From Agapetus fuscipes (taxonomy: Eukaryota > Arthropoda > Insecta > Trichoptera > Glossosomatidae): DNA of 64,000 bases. A model generated the notes under the pieces. The model was not told the origin of the DNA and did no database searches. It saw nothing but the letters and a program-made list of their open reading frames with translations. The translations under genes and the position numbers were made by a program. Shown here piece after piece: positions 55,940-64,000 of the stretch (position 1 is the stretch's first letter; each line of letters begins with the position of its first letter). Location of the stretch: the NCBI GenBank assembly GCA_951799405.1, contig OX637332.1:15939001-16003000 (forward strand), written 5' to 3'.

Positions 55940-56590
55940 ACATGATAAGAGAGCACCGTTTTTGTGTGTGTCACACCTCAAGGGCCCTCTCCGATCACGG
56001 ATAAGACTTTTTGAAAAGGTGCGTCTTGAGATCTCCGCAAAATATACCCACAGATTTGGAGTTATTCACTCCGGGTGGCAGTCTGTTCCACTCCACCGGA
56101 CCCGCAACACGGAAAGCACGGTCTTCAAAATTTGTACGGATCTGACGGTGCGGCTGAACCAAATTGATTCCACCATTGCCCGCGGATCTGAGTGTCTGCC
56201 TCCTCACACCCATCTCAACAGGCGAAATCATGTCAGTCAGATAGGGTGAAGCCAAGCCATTGATGGCTTTATATACCATCAGACAAACACGGTAGACCAC
56301 CCTCTCCGGGAAACGAAGCCAATGTAGTTTTTTTAACAGCGGAGTGATGTGAGCGAATTTGGATATCCCGAATATGAGCCTTGCTGCTGAATTCAACACA
56401 GATTGAAAGCGGTTGAAATGCTTCTTTGGCTGACCACTACATATAAAGTGTTGAACAATAATCAATCCGAGACATCACAAACGCACTCACCAGGGTCTTA
56501 ACCGCACCTGACCGAAGACACTTTCTAATCGCCTTTATTTGGCGCAGTGAAAGATATGTATGGTCCACAGATTTAATTGTACTTAAAAAT
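55940..56590 (-). mobile_element. L2/CR1-like LINE 3' end
   Basis: The minus strand encodes, upstream in one frame, LVSAFVMSRIDYCSTLYV and then, after a frameshift near 56450, RFQSVLNSAARLIFGISKFA, LHWLRFPERVVYRVCLMVYK and NFEDRAFRVAGPVEWNRLPP, ending DLKTHLFKKSYP. These are the C-terminal motifs of CR1/L2-type LINE proteins. The 3' end reads GAGAGGGCCCTTGAGGTGTG and ACACACAAAAACGGTGCTCT. That 3' end is shared with SINE-D. Confidence 0.9.
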
Positions 56591-56925
56591 CTACTATTTA
56601 GTAACAAAAGATTAGCTCAAAGAGATGAAATACCTTATTGTTGGTAAGCGTTGCACCCTTCGTTCAGTGAGGGGTGATGCTATCAACAGGCTGAAAATGC
56701 CATCTCCACGGAGCAGAACAGGCTTTAGGGATAGGGCGTTTGGCTCAGCAGGACCGTTGTGTTGGAACCAGCTACCTCTGAAACTGAGGACAGAGACTGG
56801 GAGAATGTTTCAAGAAGGAGTTGAAGATGTTCATGTTTTCCAAAAGGAAAGTGAAGAATGGGCGCCCTTGGGGTTCTTTCAGCCACTAAACGGCGCCCAA
56901 TAAGAGAAAAAGACAAATGGTCCAA
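56590..56925 (+). mobile_element. Second L2/CR1-like LINE fragment
   Basis: The plus frame contains RCTLRSVRGDAINRLKMPSP, RSRTGFRDRAFGSAGPLCWN and QLPLKLR, again the C-terminal region of a CR1/L2-type protein. It is opposite in orientation to, and different in wording from, the copy at 55.94 kb, so it belongs to another subfamily. It is 5'-truncated. Confidence 0.8.
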
Positions 56926-56929
56926 CTAT

Positions 56930-57384
56930 ATATATTATGATCATACTCTTTAAAGCCAATATAATAATTTCTTTAACAGATCAACACTAAAAAATATAAA
57001 AATATTTTATATTTCTCTTTGTTGATAATTATATTTATGTCATTCAAACAAATGATTCTAGTACCTACTGAGAAAATTGTTTGTTTAATTTGTTTGAAAT
57101 TATTCATAGAAAAATAAAACAATAAAGTCTTATGATTGAATATTTCTTATGAAAATATGTAACATATTTAACACTTTATAAATCATAAATATTGTGTGGA
57201 TGTTCAAACTTTTTTTTTTAGTTTTTTTAAATAGCTATATTTGAAGACATTGCATTTATTTTATTTATGTATTTATTTGTAGGTACATTTGTATTTTACT
57301 AGCATTTAATTAACTTGTGCATTCAACATTTCATTTTATTTTATGTCAATAATGTGTTAATACTTTTTAACAAAATGTTGTTAA
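56930..57384. other. AT-rich noncoding DNA, nothing recognised
   Basis: No gene or element seen. Confidence 0.4.
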
Positions 57385-57530
57385 AAGAAGAAAATGTATG
57401 AAAAAGGTGATGGATATGAATGAATTGAAAGAGATATGTAAGGATAGGAAGAAACAGGGCAACTCTGCAGAGGTTCTGGCCACCCCTAGCGGAATGGCGA
57501 CAGAGTTAAAGTTACAGTGTTTTCAAGTGT
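57385..57530 (+). mobile_element. LINE-2 3' fragment
   Basis: The frame MKKVMDMNELKEICKDRKKQ, ending EVLATPSGMATE, is the last part of LINE-2. The tail reads GGCGACAGAGTTAAAGTTACAG. The left DIRS element begins about 50 bp downstream. Confidence 0.85.
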
Positions 57531-57580
57531 TAAATAAAATATTGAATAAAAAAATTAAGTTAGCAAAACTACAAATTATT

Positions 57581-57815
57581 ATTATGTGTTCTGAGAGATG
57601 TCTGGAGTCCATATTATGAGAGAAACAATCACTTTTCCCCTTTTATGTGGTTTTTTAGTCTATTCCTGGGTCTTTGATTTGTACTTTTTTACACTTTAGG
57701 CACTTTCTACTCTATGGTCGCTTTTTCCCCATTTCCTGTTCCCTATTTCCAGTTTCCCCATAACCCGGTCGCAATTTTTCATAAAGCGTCATTTTCCCCT
57801 TGTGGTCACATGTCA
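57581..57815 (+). repeat. DIRS copy 1 left terminal repeat
   Basis: From GTGTTCTGAGAGATGTCTGG through GTCGCTTTTTCCCCATTTCC to CATAACCCGGTCGCAATTTT. The reverse complement recurs at 62380-62593, and an additional same-orientation copy lies at 62884-63075. Confidence 0.85.
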
Positions 57816-58057
57816 GTTGATTTTACCTTCGAAAATTTGAGTGAATTGACAATATTCCTGGGCAAAAACATTTAAAAGAGTGTTATTTTACCATCTTGTG
57901 TCCTTGTGAACAATTAAAAACTAAAACAGGTGATATTGTGGTGGTTAAAAGTTCGCATACGTATTTTTGTTGGTTATGCCACGCTGTCATATTTACGAAA
58001 AACGTTTTTCGTTATTTTAACGGAGTTTTTACTTTATATAACATCAAAATCAATGTT

Positions 58058-59157
58058 ATGAGTTGTGATAACAATAAAGGGCAACCTCTGGACGAAATCT
58101 CACAGGATTCAGGTGATGCGTCACTAAAACGCGGATATGACACTTCGGAATCAGGTTCACCGCCGCGGCGTCAGAAACGGCTGAGGGTTGTCTTGGACCC
58201 AAGGATAGATTATCTGGTTTCCCACATCGTGATGCTGACGAACGCAGTTTTCGGTGACTGGCCCGCCAGTTCTATGGGAAATCTCGTTGAATCGGCGGCA
58301 GGAAACTCTTCCAGCAACTTCCTCTAACAACCTTCGGGACTGGAAGAGAATGAGGAGGCCCAAGAAGAGCTACTGCTGAGCTTCCAGGAAGCCGCCACAA
58401 CGGTGGAAGAACCAGCTCACCCCAAGGCCAAGAGCAACAGGGTCGAAGCGCTCCAAAGGCTCCAGCACTTCGACAGTGAAAACTGGGCCGGAGTAAGGTA
58501 CGCCGAGGTACAGAAAAAGTACCTGGCAGAACCGGCGTTCGTCGACCTGGCAGTGAACGATGAACTTCGCCAGTGCGACGTAAGCTCCCCTATTCAGGCG
58601 AGCGGTCGTTTGCAGCCATGTCCCACGCCCTCCTCATCCAGAAAGAGGAGTTCCAGTCTGGGCTTCAGACCTTGGTCAACTGGGGAGCCCGGAGCGACAC
58701 GACCTTGGCGAGGAAAGCCCTTTTCGAAAAGGTCAAAACGCTGTTCGCTCTGGACTCGCCATACCAGAAAGTCTCGGAAGACATCCTCCAGACGGTATGG
58801 GGGAGGCGGACAGAGGCCCTCCAGTTCCGCAGGAAAGCTGTGCTAGGGCATGTTAAGGAAGAGCATGTGAGAGAACACTTGTTTGGCAAAGACAGTCTCA
58901 CGTCTTTTTTTTCTAGAGTGGGGACCACCGACAAATTGTCAGTGAAGACCCAGTGCCCTCAACCCAGCACCTCATCGAAACCGCACGTTCCAGTACAGAA
59001 AAGGAATCAGTTTTTTAGAGGGCAGCAACGACCCACTGCGGAAAGCAATCAAGGCCTTAGAGACGCTCCAAATTTCTCTTCAAGAGGAAAAAGGGCAGGG
59101 AATAACACACGGTCAGGAAATCTCAAAGGAGACAGAAGGAGGCATCCACGAAAATGA
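58058..59157 (+). pseudogene. DIRS gag, broken
   Basis: The ATG at 58058 (MSCDNNKGQPLDEIS) opens a frame with a lysine/arginine-rich patch SPPRRQKRLRVV. The frame is cut by a TAA at 58325-58327, then continues in the same frame with QPSGLEENEEAQEELLLSFQ and GVRYAEVQKKYLAEPAFVDL. Near 58575 it shifts by one frame to SYSGERSFAAMSHALLIQ-like text (PYSGERSFAAMSHALLIQKE) and runs to the stop at 59157. This SxxxERxxAAxxHALxxQ region and the following LVNWGARSDTTLARKALFEK are typical of DIRS gag. Confidence 0.8.
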
Positions 59158-59182
59158 CAAGAAACCATTTCGCAGAGGATGC

Positions 59183-60090
59183 TTGAAGTCCTCCCTACAG
59201 GTTTGGACGTCACTCGGAGCACCAAACCACATCCTGAAGATGATAATCGGAGTAAGAATACCTTTCATCTCAATTCCCCCTCTGATATTACCACACAAAA
59301 AGACCTTAATGCTATACCAGACGAGTCCTTCACCCGAAATGGACTCTCAAATAAAGGAAATGACCGAATTCGGCGTTATAGAGGCCGCGGAGTCATCTCC
59401 CAGCTTCTTATCAAAAATGTTCCTAACACCCAAATCGGACCGTTCCTCGAGAATGATTTTCAACCTGAAATCGTTAAACTTCTTCCTGGACCCGATTCCG
59501 TTCAAACTCATAGCCACTACAAAGTGCCAGAGTTTCTGCAGCCAAACAATTGGTTGTCGAAAATAGACCTATCGCAAGCCTTCTTTCATCTCCCAAGTGC
59601 ACAGAAACATTGGAGATTTTTGCGACTGGTCTATCGAGGAGAATTACTTCAGATGACAAGTCTGCCCTTTGGCCTTTCATCTGCCCCCAGAATGTTTGCA
59701 ACCCTTACAAATTGGGTAGCCCAACTACTGAGGCGACGAGGTATTCGGACAATCGTTTATCTCGACGACTTCCTCCTTGCGAGCCAATCCAAGGACGATC
59801 TTTGTCGGCAATCGCATCTAGCAGTAGATATCCTACAATCTCTGGGGTGGTATGTAAATCTCCAGAAGTCAATGCTCTTCCCCACTCAACAATTAGAGTA
59901 CTTGGGAATCGTTTGGGACACGCACAACAATTGCAAATTCCTTTCTTACCGGAAGCAAGAGGCATTGTGCCACTCACTTCGAGCAATACTGACTTCTCGA
60001 AAATGGTCCTTAAAACTGGCGGAAAGTCTCCTAGGAAGACTAAACTTTGCCAGCTTCATGGTCGCCTCCACTGCAGACAATTGCAGATAG
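59183..60090 (+). pseudogene. DIRS reverse transcriptase, frameshifted
   Basis: The first part is in frame 2 (MDSQIKEMTEFGVIEAAESS, SPSFLSKMFLTPKSDRSSRM, IFNLKSLNFFLDPIPFKLIA). Near 59515-59522 a one-base shift moves it to frame 1: NWLSKIDLSQAFFHLPSAQK, LPFGLSSAPRMFATLTNWVA and the catalytic box IVYLDDFLLAS (YLDD). It ends at a stop at 60088-60090 because the natural continuation is disrupted by a small frameshift and the tandem triplication. LDLSQAFFH and YLDD are the RT catalytic motifs. Confidence 0.9.
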
Positions 60091-60497
60091 CGAGCAGGCC
60101 ACTGAAGCATCTGTCACCAAGTAGGTCTTTCTTACCGGAAGCAAGGGGCATTGTGCCACTCACTTCGAGCAAGACTGACTTCTCGAAAATGGTCCTTAAA
60201 ACTGGCGGAAAGTCTCCTAGGAAGACTAAACTTTGCCAGCTTCATGGTCGCCTCCACTGCAGACAATTGCAGATAGCGAGCAGGCCACTGAAGCACCTGT
60301 CACCAAGTAGGTCTTTCTTACCGGAAGCAAGAGGCATTGTGCCACTCACTTCGAGCAATACTGACTTCTCGAAAATGGTCCTTAAAACTGGCGGAAAGTC
60401 TCCTAGGAAGACTAAACTTTGCCAGCTTCATGGTCGCCTCCACTGCAGACAATTGCAGATAGCGAGCAAGCCACTGAAGCACCTGTCACCAAGAGGG
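59942..60497 (+). repeat. 186-bp tandem triplication inside the DIRS RT/RH region
   Basis: The block starting TTACCGGAAGCAAGAGGCATT occurs at 59946, 60132 and 60318, a period of 186 bp, or exactly 62 codons. The three units are almost identical, differing by a few bases (for example CAATACTG versus CAAGACTG). All three stay open in frame 3, although the RT frame is 1. Confidence 0.92.
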
Positions 60498-60499
60498 TC

Positions 60500-61394
60500 C
60501 ATACAAATGACCGAGGACAGCTTACAAGAAATAGAGTGGTGGATAGGGAATGCGAACGAATCAAGTTCCATCCACAGGGAAACCTTCGGACATTTCTTGA
60601 CAACAGATGCGTCAGACTTAGCCTGGGGAGCAACTCTGGACGACTTGATGCTGTCAGGACAGTGGACCGTTCAACAAAAGAAGTAGCACTCCAACCGAAA
60701 AGAGTTGTTAGCTGTTTTTGCAACCCTGCAACGCACAGCGCACGACCTTTCCGGCTCCGAAATTCTGGTACAATCAGACAACAAGACAGTAGTCGCCTAC
60801 ATCCGCAAGGAAGGGGGCACCAGATCCAAAACACTCCTAAATCTTACCCGAGATCTGTTGACTCTGGCAGACCAATGGGAAATCTCGCTAACAGCGCAGT
60901 ACCTACCGGGAAGATACGGAGACGCGGATCACCTATCAAGAGAAAGATCCCCTCCAGAGTGGCATCTCTTACCAACAGCAACGAAGGCCATTTTCAATCA
61001 TTTCGGAGTACCAGATATAGACCTGTTCGCATCCACCATGGCACACATGAGTTCAACTTACTTGTCCAGAGACTCCACAGACTCATGTGCAATCTTTCAA
61101 AACGCCTTCAGTCGGCACTGGCTCTACAATGTGGGTCGGATATTTCCTCCGCCAAACCTTATACCGAGGATCCTGAGGCACCTAAACGGGGCGACCGGAA
61201 CTTACCTACTCGTGGTCCCGAGGTGGCAGAGGGTCTTCTGGCGTCCAGACTTAATTCGTCGATCACTCGTACCTCCGATGCAAATACCGAACCTGGTGTC
61301 AGTACTAATCAACACATCAACAGGCAATCCACCACCAGGATTCAGGATCTGGAAATGGAAGTGTGGAAAATTGGGACTGGGGACAGTATCTTAA
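60500..61394 (+). pseudogene. DIRS RNase H and methyltransferase-like domain
   Basis: RNase H motifs in frame 3 are FLTTDASDLAWGATL (first Asp), NRKELLAVFATL (Glu) and ILVQSDNKTVVAYIRKEGG (second Asp). The only break is a TAG at 60684-60686 between TVQQKK and HSNRKEL, a likely TGG-to-TAG change. Downstream the same frame continues with FGVPDIDLFASTMAHMSSTY, DAFSRHW-like NAFSRHWLYNVGRIFPPPNL and YLLVVPRWQRVFW, the Dam-methylase-like domain found in DIRS elements. It ends at 61394. Confidence 0.85.
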
Positions 61395-62340
61395 ATTCCT
61401 GGAACGCGGAAGAGAAAAGACTGTTCCTGTCAGGATGGCGAGCTTCCCCACTCAACACATATAAACCTGCTTGGCAAAGATGGTGCCGCTGGATACTGGC
61501 GAATAATACCCATCCCAACACACCATCTCCTAATCAGTTGGCAAGGTATCTAGCGCAACTGTTCATTAACGAAAAACTATCATACAGGACTATGCTGGTA
61601 CACAAGTCAGCCATCGTAACCTTCTGCAACGCAATGATGGAAAAGAATCTCAGCTCAGATTTCCTAGTGAAATTAAATTTAAAAACATTAAAAGCACTAG
61701 CAATGGTAAAGATCAACCCTCCTAAGTCCCCTGTGTGGAATCGGCAGATAGTGAGAGACTGGCTAGTCAGGAACACTCCTCGATCAGATTCTCTCTATGA
61801 AGTTGCGTGTAGAACGGCAATCTTACTTCTGTTATCTTCAGGAAGAAGAGTACACGATCTGACCTTGCTAAATATCACAGAAGGAAACATTCTCGACGAA
61901 GGCACATCAATTGTGTTAATTCCATTCTTTAGATCAAAACAGATACCCTCAAACACCGACAATCTAATCGGAGACTTCTGGAATCCAAGGAACACAACGC
62001 CAACCCAGTCTTCTGGATAAGGAAGCTGATTGAACTATCACGCGAAAGGAGATCAGGACAAAATCTTTATAACCTGTTCATCACCACCCGAGTACAAGTG
62101 AAGGCAGCTGCAAGAACAATCATAGGAGGATGGGTAAAGAACACGCTAAAATCAGCAGGAGTAGAGGCCACTCCCGGCAGCACACGTTCAGCGGTCGCAT
62201 CACTTAATCCAATAGATAACATACTGGAAAGAGGCAACTGGAAAAAGGAAAACACTTTCAGAAAATACTATCAGAAAGAGATGTTGAAACATACAGCTCC
62301 AGAAGATCTTTCCCTATTTCAACCAGTTAATATCAAATAA
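61355..62340 (+). pseudogene. DIRS tyrosine recombinase, frameshifted
   Basis: The frame overlaps the end of the previous one, as in other DIRS elements, and starts near MEVWKIGTGD. It has the core-binding part (PAWQRWCRWILANNTHPNTP, LARYLAQLFINEKLSYRTML) and the catalytic Arg in LLLLSSGRRVHDLTLL. An insertion of about 28 bp near 61935-61963, together with a one-base loss, shifts the frame, and the C-terminus continues in frame 1: RTIIGGWVKNTLKSAGVEAT, GSTRSAVAS (second Arg) and ENTFRKYYQKEM with the nucleophilic Tyr. It is non-functional as read. Confidence 0.87.
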
Positions 62341-62593
62341 AGACGTCCCCGGTCACCAGGAGATAATAGACAGATCTCTCATAATATGGACTCCAGACAT
62401 CTCTCAGAACACATAATGGGGGAGTTTTACCTACCATTAAAACTCTTATTATGTTTCTATAGATGTCTGGAGTCCAGGTAACCCCTACCTGGTGTATTAT
62501 GAGCTTTATGAAAAATTGCGACCGGGTTATGGGGAAACTGGAAATAGGGAACAGGAAATGGGGAAAAAGCGACCATAGAGTAGAAAGTGCCTA

Positions 62594-62793
62594 NNNNNNN
62601 NNNNNNNNNNNNNNNNNNNNNNNNNNNNNNNNNNNNNNNNNNNNNNNNNNNNNNNNNNNNNNNNNNNNNNNNNNNNNNNNNNNNNNNNNNNNNNNNNNNN
62701 NNNNNNNNNNNNNNNNNNNNNNNNNNNNNNNNNNNNNNNNNNNNNNNNNNNNNNNNNNNNNNNNNNNNNNNNNNNNNNNNNNNNNNNNNNNNN
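62594..62793. other. 200-N assembly gap
   Basis: Exactly 200 N, the usual sign of a gap of unknown length. It sits at the centre of the inverted DIRS pair. Confidence 0.99.
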
Positions 62794-62909
62794 TTTCTCT
62801 CATAATATGGACTCCAGACATCTATAGAAACATAATGGGGGAGTTTTACCTACCATTAAAACTCTTATTATGTTTCTATAGATGTCTGGAGTCCATATTA
62901 TGAGAGAAA
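62794..62909. repeat. 42-bp hairpin in DIRS terminal sequence
   Basis: TTTCTCTCATAATATGGACT... at 62794-62835 is exactly complementary to 62868-62909. The motif AGATGTCTGGAGTCC occurs seven times in alternating orientation between 57596 and 63191, so this is part of the terminal or junction repeat of the DIRS elements. Confidence 0.85.
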
Positions 62910-64000
62910 CAATCACTTTTTCCCTTTTATGTGGTTTTTTAGTCTATTCCTGGGTCTTTGATTTGCACTTTTTTACACTTTAGGCACTTTTCTACTCTAT
63001 GGTCGCTTTTTCCCCATTTCCTGTTTCCTTATTTCCAGTTCCCCCATAACCCGGTCGCCATTTGTCATAAAGCTCATAATACACCAGGTAGGGGTTACCT
63101 GGACTCCAGACATCTATAGAAACATAATAAGAGTTTTAATGGTAGGTAAAACTCCCCCATTATGTGTTCTGAGAGATGTCTGGAGTCCATATTATGAGAG
63201 ATCTGTCTATTATCTCCTGGTGACCGGGGACGTCTTTATTTGATATTAACTGGTTGAAATAGGGAGGGATCTTCTGGAGCTGTATGTTTCAACATCTCTT
63301 TCTGATAGCATTTTCTGAAAGTGTTTTCTATTGGGTAGTTCTCCAGCCAATTAAGTGATGCGACCGCTGAACGTGTGCTGCCGGGAGTGGCCTCTACTCC
63401 TGCTGATTTTAGCGTGTTCTTTACCCATCCTCCTATGATTGTTCTTGTAGCTGCCTTCACTTGTCCTCGGGTGCTGATGAACAGGTTATAAATATTTTGT
63501 CCTGATCTCCTTTCGCGTGATAGTTCAATCAGCTTCCTTATCCAGAAGACTGGGTTGACGTTGTGTTCCTTGGATTCCAGAAGTGTATCTGTTTTTGATC
63601 CAACAAATGGAATTAACACAATTGATGTGCCTTCGTCTAGAATGTTTCCTTCTGTGATATTTAGCATTATTGTACTCTTCTTCCTGAGGATAACAGAAGT
63701 AAGATTGCTGTTCTACACGCAACTTCATAGAGAAAATCTGAACGAGGAGTGTTCCTGACTAGCCAGTCTTTCACTATCTGCGAATTCCACACAGGGGACT
63801 TAGGAGGGTTAATCCTTACCATTGCTATGGCTTTTAATGTATGTTTCACTAGGAAATCTGAGCTGAGATTCTTTTCCATCATTGGGTTGCAGAAGGTTAC
63901 GATGGCTGACTTGTGTACCAGTATAGTCCTGTATGACAGTTTTTTGTTTATGAACAGTTGCGCTAGATACCTTGCCAATTGATTAGGAGATGATGTGTTG
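62880..64000 (-). mobile_element. DIRS-like retrotransposon (copy 2), right end only
   Basis: On the minus strand this is the 3' part of a second copy, tail to tail with copy 1 and running off the window. Its terminal repeat (62884-63232) is followed inward by the recombinase gene. It is not identical to copy 1, so it is not a simple mirror artefact of the same read. Confidence 0.88.
63236..64000 (-). pseudogene. DIRS copy 2 tyrosine recombinase, partial
   Basis: From the right edge, the frame encodes ARYLAQLFINKKLSYRTILV, NSQIVKDWLVRNTPRSDFLY and LLLLSSGRRV with the first catalytic Arg. A deletion of about 8 bp near 63667-63675 shifts to the frame with LNITEGNILDEGTSIVLIPF, SKTDTLLESKEHNVNPVFWI and RKLIELSRERRSGQNIYNLF, then RTIIGGWVKNTLKSAGVEAT, GSTRSAVASLN and ENTFRKCYQKEM. 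It lacks the 28-bp insertion of copy 1. Its Tyr region reads KCY where copy 1 reads KYY. Confidence 0.87.

Larger units (their letters stand above)
57581..62593 (+). mobile_element. DIRS-like retrotransposon (copy 1), degenerate
   Basis: The element has, in order, gag, RT, RNase H, a methyltransferase-like domain and a tyrosine recombinase, as in DIRS elements, with no integrase or aspartic protease. The left terminal repeat (57581 to about 57815: GTGTTCTGAGAGATGTCTGG, TTCCTGGGTCTTTGATTTG, CCATTTCCTGTTCCC) is inverted at the right side (62380-62593). DIRS elements have inverted terminal repeats and integrate through the recombinase. The open frames are broken in at least five places, so this copy cannot be active. 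The right end runs into a 200-N gap. Confidence 0.9.

Noticed and set aside
1..64000. CRISPR, operons, bacterial genes or a defence system
   Set aside because: No spaced repeat array, ribosome-binding sites or prokaryotic gene clusters; introns and SINEs show a eukaryotic nuclear genome.

Overview
The window is repeat-rich, AT-rich eukaryotic DNA. It has spliceosomal introns with GT/AG borders, pol III-type SINE heads, several non-LTR retrotransposon families, a gag-only LTR element, a DIRS element, hAT and Harbinger-type DNA transposons, and only two recognisable host genes. The two host proteins, an L-lactate dehydrogenase and a TTC39-family TPR protein, look invertebrate. The sequence texture (TACCTACCT and ACTCGTA tracts, transposon mix) suggests an arthropod, perhaps a hemipteran insect. 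That is an inference and the species is not determined. I found no bacterial-type gene, CRISPR array or operon.

Layout. Positions 1-770 hold a reverse-strand SINE, a second SINE, and the first coding exon of L-lactate dehydrogenase, which runs leftward off the window. From 770 to 42.9 kb I found no host gene, only transposon debris. It includes a structurally complete LTR retrotransposon with only a gag gene (7.05-9.72 kb), and many copies of the 3' end of an RTE-like LINE ('LINE-1' here) with a TAGATTA-type tail. It also includes a nested hairpin element (18.7-19.1 kb), a hAT element inside a LINE tail (23.7-25.0 kb), a 2.3-kb palindrome preceded by a perfect 49-bp hairpin (27.55-29.97 kb), and a decayed tandem array (37.3-39.3 kb). 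From 42.98 to 55.73 kb lies a 13-coding-exon TTC39 gene on the plus strand. All exons join in phase to 579 codons plus a stop, and its introns carry SINEs, a MITE and a tail-to-tail pair of LINE copies. From 55.9 to 57.5 kb there are three LINE 3' fragments. From 57.58 kb to the right edge are two DIRS-like (tyrosine-recombinase) retrotransposons, tail to tail around a 200-N gap. The left copy has recognisable gag, RT, RNase H, methyltransferase-like and recombinase regions but is broken by stops, frameshifts and an in-frame 186-bp triplication.

How the parts relate. The dispersed '240-bp repeat' is the 3' UTR and tail of LINE-1, because two copies (10.1 and 33.8 kb) still carry the LINE ORF end upstream of it. 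One tRNA-headed SINE family has a 3' end matching that of the L2/CR1-like LINE at 55.9 kb, which is a SINE-LINE partnership seen inside one window. One copy of that SINE is joined to an apparently full-length 5S rRNA sequence, giving a 5S-tRNA-LINE-tail structure. Three large inverted arrangements (27.7-30.0, 50.1-52.1 and 61.5-64.0 kb) place element tails at their centres. The best candidates for something undescribed are the gag-only LTR element, the 5S-tRNA SINE, and the palindromes.
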